This document shows positions 5,930 to 9,507 of a stretch of DNA of 9,507 nucleotides, one piece after another (within the stretch, counting starts at the first letter, position 1; each line of letters begins with the position of its first letter). The stretch is from CAZUSO01 sp964622775 (GTDB taxonomy: Bacteria > Bacteroidota > Bacteroidia > Chitinophagales > Chitinophagaceae), in NCBI GenBank assembly GCA_964622775.1, contig CAZUSO010000088.1, positions 1 through 9,507 on the forward strand, given 5' to 3'. Below the pieces are notes generated by a model. It had not been told where the DNA came from and made no database searches. It worked only from the letters and a program-made list of their open reading frames with translations. A program made the position numbers and the translations under genes.

Positions 5930-8095
5930 ATGTTATCAATTAAACAAAAAGACATCCTTTTATTTTCCCTGTTATTTTTTTGTTTGCCCCAGGCTTTAAA
6001 AGCCCAGGGCGGTATGTGGGAGCCTAATCAACTTGTAAGACAGGAGGCTGATATGCAAAAGTTAGGGCTGGATATACCGGTCAGCGCTATTTATTCCGAC
6101 ACGGGCAATTCCCTGAACCATGCCGTTGTCATATTCGGCAGTGGTTGTACCGGAGAAATGATATCGCCGAATGGCCTGCTGCTCACGAATCATCATTGCG
6201 GGTATGGTACCGTTCAGGCGCTCAGCACCCCCGGGAATAATTATCTTACCACAGGTTTTTGGGCTAAAAACCGGAAGGAAGAAATTCCCTGTCCGGGACT
6301 GACCGTCACTTTTGTAAGAAAGATAGAAGATGTGACGACACAGGTATTGAGCGGCGTAACCGACAGCATGGACGAAACATCGCGGGAACAAAAAATAGCG
6401 CAGAATATTCGTTTTGTAGAAGCCGGCTATGCCCGGATTTCGGGATTAACGGCAGAAGTAAAATCTTACTATAACGGCAATCAATATAATATTATCCTGA
6501 AGGAAGTATTTCGTGATGTGCGCCTGGTCGCCTTCCCTCCGAATGGAATAGGTCAGTTCGGAGGAGATACGGACAACTGGATGTGGCCACAGCAAAAAGG
6601 TGATTTTTCCGTTTTCAGAGTTTATGCTAATGCCGATAATCAACCTGCCGATTACCAGGTGAGTAATGTGCCTTATCAGCCTAAGCGTTACTTAGCCATC
6701 AGCACCTCCGGTTATGAAGAAGGAGATTTTGCTATGATCTACGGTTTCCCTTACGTTACACAGGAATACATTACCAGCTTCCAGCTTCATCAGATTCAGG
6801 ACATCTCATATCCCATCCGCATTGACGCACGTCGGGCAAAACTGGCAGTTTGGAATGCCGCCATGCAGTCCGATTCGGATTTATTTCTGAAATATGCCGC
6901 CAAGTATTCTTCTGTCAGCAATGGTTATAAAAAATGGCAGGGTGCGCTGACGGGCTTGCAACTAAATAATGTGCAGGCGAAGAAGCAGGTTTATGAAGCG
7001 CAATTTCAGGAAGCAGCTACGCTGGATCAGCAGCAACAGGACGCCAGTCTGCTCTTACCAAAACTGGAAGCTGCTGTAGTCGGATACAATGATAAACTCC
7101 GTGCAACGGAATATATTAATGAAACCGTCTGGGCTGTAGAAGCGCTGAGCCAGGCTCGGTTACTGCAAAGGGTATTGGATATTTACCGCGCACAATTAAC
7201 GCCCGACAAAACCGCCGACACTTTGCAAACGCTTCAGAAAAACGCTGCCGGTTTTTATAAAAATTATGATGCGGAAACAGATCGCAAGGTGTTTGAAGCA
7301 CTGATGCCGCTTTACCTTAGTCAAACTTATGACATTATACCTCATGCGCTTACAGAACGATTGAAAAAATATGCCGGCAATTATGCTTACTGGGCGGCTG
7401 CGGTATTCGACAACAGTATCGTGACGGATGCCGGAAAGATGGCGGATTTGCTGAGTCAGCCCAATGCCGCTGATACCGCAAAAATCAAGTCCGACCCCAC
7501 TTATCTCATTTATCGTATTGTGAAAGACTGGGAACTGGCTAATATTACGCCTTATAAAAAGGATTACGACCTGCGTATGCGCCGCTTAGAGCGGGAGTAT
7601 ATGAAGTTGCAGCGGAAATACAATGTGAACAAAAGCGCCTTCTTCCCGGATGCCAACCAAACCCTCCGCCTCACCTATGGTCCGATAAAAGGGATTCAGC
7701 CCACGGGGAGTGATGACTACACTTATCAAACTACTATTGACGAAGCCATGCGCCGTCATGATCCGAACAGTACAGAGTTTAACATTCCTCAGGGCCTTCG
7801 CGACATTTATGCCGCCCGCAACTATGGTGGGTGGGCCTATAACGGAACAATTCCCGTGAATTTCATTTCCGTCAATCATACCAGCGGCGGCAATAGTGGC
7901 AGCCCGGTGCTGAACGCCGGGGGAGCGCTGATTGGCATTAACTTTGATCGTGTATGGGACGGCACGATGAGCGATAATTACTTTGACCCCGAACGCTGCC
8001 GGAATGTGATGGTGGACATCCGGTATGTGTTGTTTTTGTTGGAAAAATATGGAAATGCCGGCTGGCTGCTGGACGAAATGAAACTGATAAAATAA
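5930..8095 (+). CDS. S46-family dipeptidyl-peptidase, DPP11-like
   Basis: The product is a periplasmic serine peptidase that removes dipeptides from the N-termini of peptides. It has 721 residues, normal for S46. A signal peptide is cut near LKA-QG (25/26). The catalytic triad is visible as His89 (TNHHCGY), Asp225 (KGDFSVFRVY) and Ser656 (GGNSGSP). The chymotrypsin-like fold is split: about 26-280 and 570-721 form the barrels, and the helical region between caps the active site, as in known S46 structures. Arg674, 18 residues after the nucleophile in NFDRVWDGTMSD, corresponds to Arg673 of Porphyromonas gingivalis DPP11, which selects Asp/Glu at P1; DPP7 has Gly there. I therefore infer acidic specificity. 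The ATG at 5930 places the signal peptide at the very start. An exporter gene follows 58 bp downstream without an intervening terminator. Confidence 0.95.
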   Translation: MLSIKQKDILLFSLLFFCLPQALKAQGGMWEPNQLVRQEADMQKLGLDIPVSAIYSDTGNSLNHAVVIFGSGCTGEMISPNGLLLTNHHCGYGTVQALSTPGNNYLTTGFWAKNRKEEIPCPGLTVTFVRKIEDVTTQVLSGVTDSMDETSREQKIAQNIRFVEAGYARISGLTAEVKSYYNGNQYNIILKEVFRDVRLVAFPPNGIGQFGGDTDNWMWPQQKGDFSVFRVYANADNQPADYQVSNVPYQPKRYLAISTSGYEEGDFAMIYGFPYVTQEYITSFQLHQIQDISYPIRIDARRAKLAVWNAAMQSDSDLFLKYAAKYSSVSNGYKKWQGALTGLQLNNVQAKKQVYEAQFQEAATLDQQQQDASLLLPKLEAAVVGYNDKLRATEYINETVWAVEALSQARLLQRVLDIYRAQLTPDKTADTLQTLQKNAAGFYKNYDAETDRKVFEALMPLYLSQTYDIIPHALTERLKKYAGNYAYWAAAVFDNSIVTDAGKMADLLSQPNAADTAKIKSDPTYLIYRIVKDWELANITPYKKDYDLRMRRLEREYMKLQRKYNVNKSAFFPDANQTLRLTYGPIKGIQPTGSDDYTYQTTIDEAMRRHDPNSTEFNIPQGLRDIYAARNYGGWAYNGTIPVNFISVNHTSGGNSGSPVLNAGGALIGINFDRVWDGTMSDNYFDPERCRNVMVDIRYVLFLLEKYGNAGWLLDEMKLIK

Positions 8096-8153
8096 AGGAA
8101 GTGACACAGATACCGGAAAGACCTCTGCAATTTATAATGTATCTTGCCGCTTG

Positions 8154-8792
8154 ATGAACTATTCAGAAGCCATAATCAGTGGGTTATTATTAGGATTGTT
8201 TATCGCTATCTCCGTTGGGCCCACATTGTTTGCCGTTATCAATTACAGCATGCATCACAGCTATCGCGCCGGCATAGCCTTCGTGTTAGGTGTTTCCTGT
8301 AGTGACATTACTTTTGTGACCTTAGCCAATATTGCAACGGCATGGCTACAAGTGCTGGAGTCTCATCAGCGGATAATAGGATTCACGGGTTCGGCGCTGT
8401 TTATCGGCATGGGTTTGTATGGTTTTTTCAGAAAATATAAACCTAAGCGGCCTAAGCCCGCAAAGGAAATTGTGATCAGTCGGGGCATGTATGCCAAAAT
8501 ATTTGCAGGGGGCTTTCTGATGAATACGCTTAATCCCGCCGTGATTCTCATGTGGATGGGCGCCGCCCTGAAAGTATCCGTTTATGGCGTTGTAAACCGT
8601 ATCTTATTTTTCAGCGTATGCTTAGGAATCGTCCTGAGCATTGATTTCGTAAAAGTGCTGCTGGCCGATAAGATACGAGGCTGGCTGACTTTGCGGAAGA
8701 TTATGTATTTCAACCGGATTTCCGCCCTGTGCATCCTGGCCTTCGGCCTGATCCTGCTGTTTTCCGTGATATTTTGGAAAGGGCTGAATTAA
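8154..8792 (+). CDS. LysE/RhtB-family amino-acid exporter
   Basis: The product is a 212-residue inner-membrane protein with about six hydrophobic segments (roughly 6-27, 40-62, 74-93, 115-139, 148-170, 188-207). Family marks are the Gly-Pro in the first segment (ISVGPTLFAVIN), the Gly- and Asp-containing second segment (FVLGVSCSD), a basic cytoplasmic loop (RKYKPKRPKP) and LNPAVILMW in the fourth. Known members export basic or neutral amino acids or homoserine lactones using the proton gradient; the substrate cannot be read from this sequence. I chose ATG 8154 over the TTG one codon upstream. The gene follows the S46 peptidase by 58 bp, so co-transcription is possible, and an exporter could relieve amino-acid excess after peptide uptake, but that link is only an inference. 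Confidence 0.87.
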   Translation: MNYSEAIISGLLLGLFIAISVGPTLFAVINYSMHHSYRAGIAFVLGVSCSDITFVTLANIATAWLQVLESHQRIIGFTGSALFIGMGLYGFFRKYKPKRPKPAKEIVISRGMYAKIFAGGFLMNTLNPAVILMWMGAALKVSVYGVVNRILFFSVCLGIVLSIDFVKVLLADKIRGWLTLRKIMYFNRISALCILAFGLILLFSVIFWKGLN

Positions 8793-8813
8793 ATTTAATG
8801 GAAAATGAAATAA

Positions 8814-8882
8814 ATCAACTTATGTCAATGCCTGAAATAGACTAACGGCTATTGGCATCTGTGTCTAAAGTAACAAGTTGAT
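8814..8882. other. Nested inverted repeat downstream of the exporter gene
   Basis: ATCAACTT (8814-8821) pairs with AAGTTGAT (8875-8882), and inside it ATGCC (8828-8832) pairs with GGCAT (8854-8858). The stems are separated by unpaired bases and no T-run follows, so this is not a standard terminator. It could be a weak RNA structure that slows 3' decay, or chance. Confidence 0.25.
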
Positions 8883-8894
8883 AATCTACTCAAA

Positions 8895-9083
8895 GGGTGC
8901 ACTCCAAATTGTCGCACCGGAGCAATCTCCCGAATGTAAAAGGTATCGTCATTCCGGGTGAAGCGTATAAGCGGTCGTCATTCCGACCGGAGTAAAATTT
9001 ACGGAACGCTTGCAGTAAATTTTATGGAGCGGAGGAATCTCCCGGGCGTTTGCCCATCCTCCCGATTGGGAGATTCCTCCATG
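8895..9083 (-). repeat. Palindrome-rich interspersed repeat, copy 2 (inverted)
   Basis: This is the inverted partner of the copy at 1-190 and ends at the same CATG. Here the palindromes are more perfect. TAAAATTTAC (8993-9002) pairs fully with GTAAATTTTA (9015-9024), GGAGGAATCTCCC (9031-9043) with GGGAGATTCCTCC (9068-9080), and GGGC with GCCC at 9044-9055. Copy 1 has changes that weaken the first and third of these stems. It lies between the exporter gene and tRNA-Leu and has no coding capacity. Confidence 0.85.
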
Positions 9084-9084
9084 C

Positions 9085-9121
9085 GAAAATCCTAACCGGA
9101 TTAAGCGTAATCGGGATTTTC
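9085..9121. other. Hairpin abutting repeat copy 2
   Basis: GAAAAT (9085-9090) pairs with ATTTTC (9116-9121), and CCGGATTA pairs with TAATCGGG (one internal mismatch) around an AGCG loop, with a small bulge between the two stems. CTTTTC follows, giving a terminator-like look on the plus strand. It directly joins the repeat, so it may be part of the repeat element or stop read-through toward the tRNA gene. Confidence 0.4.
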
Positions 9122-9125
9122 TTTT

Positions 9126-9177
9126 CGGAATGACAAAAAACCTAACACCACATGCAACATTTGGGATACACCCTCCT
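9126..9177 (+). repeat. Partial repeat tail in the orientation of copy 1
   Basis: CGGAATGACA is followed about 30 bases later by CATTTGGGATACACCCTCC. Copy 1 has CGGAATGACG and then AATTTGGGATGCACCCCTCC, in the same order. The intervening GGGAGATTGCTCC module is missing. It looks like a deleted or eroded third copy, in direct orientation to copy 1 and inverted to the adjacent copy 2. Confidence 0.5.
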
Positions 9178-9187
9178 GAAATGAGAC

Positions 9188-9219
9188 TTTGTAAATTTCA
9201 TTTTGATAATTTACCTTTG
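9188..9219 (+). promoter_or_regulatory. Promoter of tRNA-Leu
   Basis: TTTG (9188-9191) and TACCTTTG (9212-9219) match the Bacteroidota -33 (TTTG) and -7 (TAnnTTTG) elements exactly, with a 20-bp spacer. The -7 element ends 19 bp before the mature tRNA 5' end, as expected for a tRNA with a short leader. Confidence 0.8.
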
Positions 9220-9238
9220 CGCACCTTACCATTGAGGA

Positions 9239-9322
9239 GCGGAGGTGGCGAAACTGGTAGACGCGCTACTTTGAGGTGGTAGTGCCCGCAAGGGCTTGGG
9301 AGTTCGAATCTCCTCTTCCGCA
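9239..9322 (+). tRNA. tRNA-Leu(GAG)
   Basis: A complete 84-nt class II tRNA. The acceptor stem pairs GCGGAGG (9239-9245) with CTTCCGC (9315-9321; one G-U), followed by discriminator A. The D-loop carries the GG pair in CTGGTAGAC. The anticodon stem CTACT/GGTAG closes the loop TTGAGGT, giving anticodon GAG (9273-9275), which reads CUU/CUC leucine codons. The long variable arm folds as GCCC-GCAA-GGGC, and the T arm is GGGAG-TTCGAAT-CTCCT. CCA is not encoded. It has its own promoter and terminator. Confidence 0.97.
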
Positions 9323-9332
9323 CTATTCTTTC

Positions 9333-9374
9333 AAAAAAGTTCATTGCCCGGTTCAACAGGCGATGAACTTTTTT
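9333..9374 (+). terminator. Terminator of tRNA-Leu
   Basis: A perfect 12-bp stem (AAAAAAGTTCAT at 9333-9344 with ATGAACTTTTTT at 9363-9374) is extended by a T-G wobble and three G-C pairs around a 10-nt loop. The A/T-tract symmetry means it could stop transcription from either side. It starts 10 bp after the tRNA. Confidence 0.85.
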
Positions 9375-9455
9375 CAAAAATCGGATTCTGTCTTATTAAC
9401 CTGTAACTCCCTCGCTACGTAATATGGTTTTTTGAAAAAAATTGCACAATTATTA

Positions 9456-9507
9456 GAGCCTGTTTAAAATTTATTCAGTAAAAGTTTTATGGAAGCAATT
9501 TTGACCA
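9456..9507 (+). mobile_element. Possible left end of an insertion sequence, cut by the window edge
   Basis: GAGCCTGTTTAAA at 9456-9468 has the look of a terminal inverted repeat of an IS5-type element. An ATG follows at 9489, with frame MEAILT up to the edge, the kind of start seen in IS5/IS4-type transposases (short lead, then LT before a DQW-like motif). Only six codons are visible and the other end is absent, so this is pattern-based and tentative. An ordinary gene start is equally possible. Confidence 0.22.

Noticed and set aside
7586..8107. Minus-strand frame of 173 codons opposite the peptidase gene
   Set aside because: It lies antisense to the conserved catalytic end of the S46 gene; the composition is that of a shadow frame and no family is recognisable.
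8137..8154. Five-codon upstream frame (MYLAA) whose stop overlaps the exporter ATG as TGATG
   Set aside because: It could suggest translational coupling, but it is too short to separate from chance and has no attenuator-like structure.
1..9083. Composite transposon bounded by the inverted repeats
   Set aside because: There is no transposase or recombinase inside, and the enclosed genes include purH housekeeping and ordinary envelope genes.
8895..9083. CRISPR-like array from recurring GGGAGATTCCTCC and GGAATGACG modules
   Set aside because: The modules are short, alternate in orientation and lack uniform spacers; no cas genes are present.

Overview
The window looks like chromosomal DNA from a member of the Bacteroidota, probably a Chitinophagaceae- or Sphingobacteria-like lineage. 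The evidence is a gliding-motility-type (CHU_C) secretion domain, a lipoprotein-anchored Skp/OmpH homologue, an S46 dipeptidyl-peptidase, an EGF-domain lipoprotein, and promoter elements of the TAnnTTTG type in place of a TATAAT box. The genus is an inference; no marker gene here fixes it.

Layout. Positions 1-194 hold a palindrome-rich interspersed repeat, and the promoter of the first gene starts at its edge. Next come an Skp/OmpH-like lipoprotein (261-869, +) and a strong terminator (891-936). purH (955-2466, -) converges on that terminator. A small EGF-like lipoprotein (2655-3170, +) is divergent from purH. The gene-free stretch 3171-3750 carries two degenerate direct copies of a second repeat family plus a terminator for the next gene. 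That gene (3751-5784, -) encodes a large secreted protein with PKD-like domains, a beta-propeller and a CHU_C sorting domain. Divergent from it is an S46 peptidase (5930-8095, +) with the DPP11 specificity arginine, followed closely by a LysE/RhtB-type exporter (8154-8792, +). Positions 8895-9083 carry a second copy of the first repeat in inverted orientation. After it come a hairpin, a partial repeat tail, and a tRNA-Leu(GAG) gene with its own promoter and terminator (9188-9374). The last 50 bases may be the left end of an insertion sequence.

How the genes relate. This is a mosaic of single-gene transcription units, not a dedicated pathway cluster. purH is purine housekeeping. The Skp-like protein, the CHU_C protein and the two other exported proteins all act at the envelope or outside the cell. 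Peptidase and exporter lie on one strand 58 bp apart and could be co-transcribed; a link between dipeptide uptake and amino-acid efflux is possible but speculative.

The most unusual content is in the non-coding DNA: a ~190-bp structured repeat present as two ~94% identical inverted copies about 8.7 kb apart, and a separate tandem repeat pair. I see no CRISPR array, defence island, prophage or obviously novel multi-gene system.
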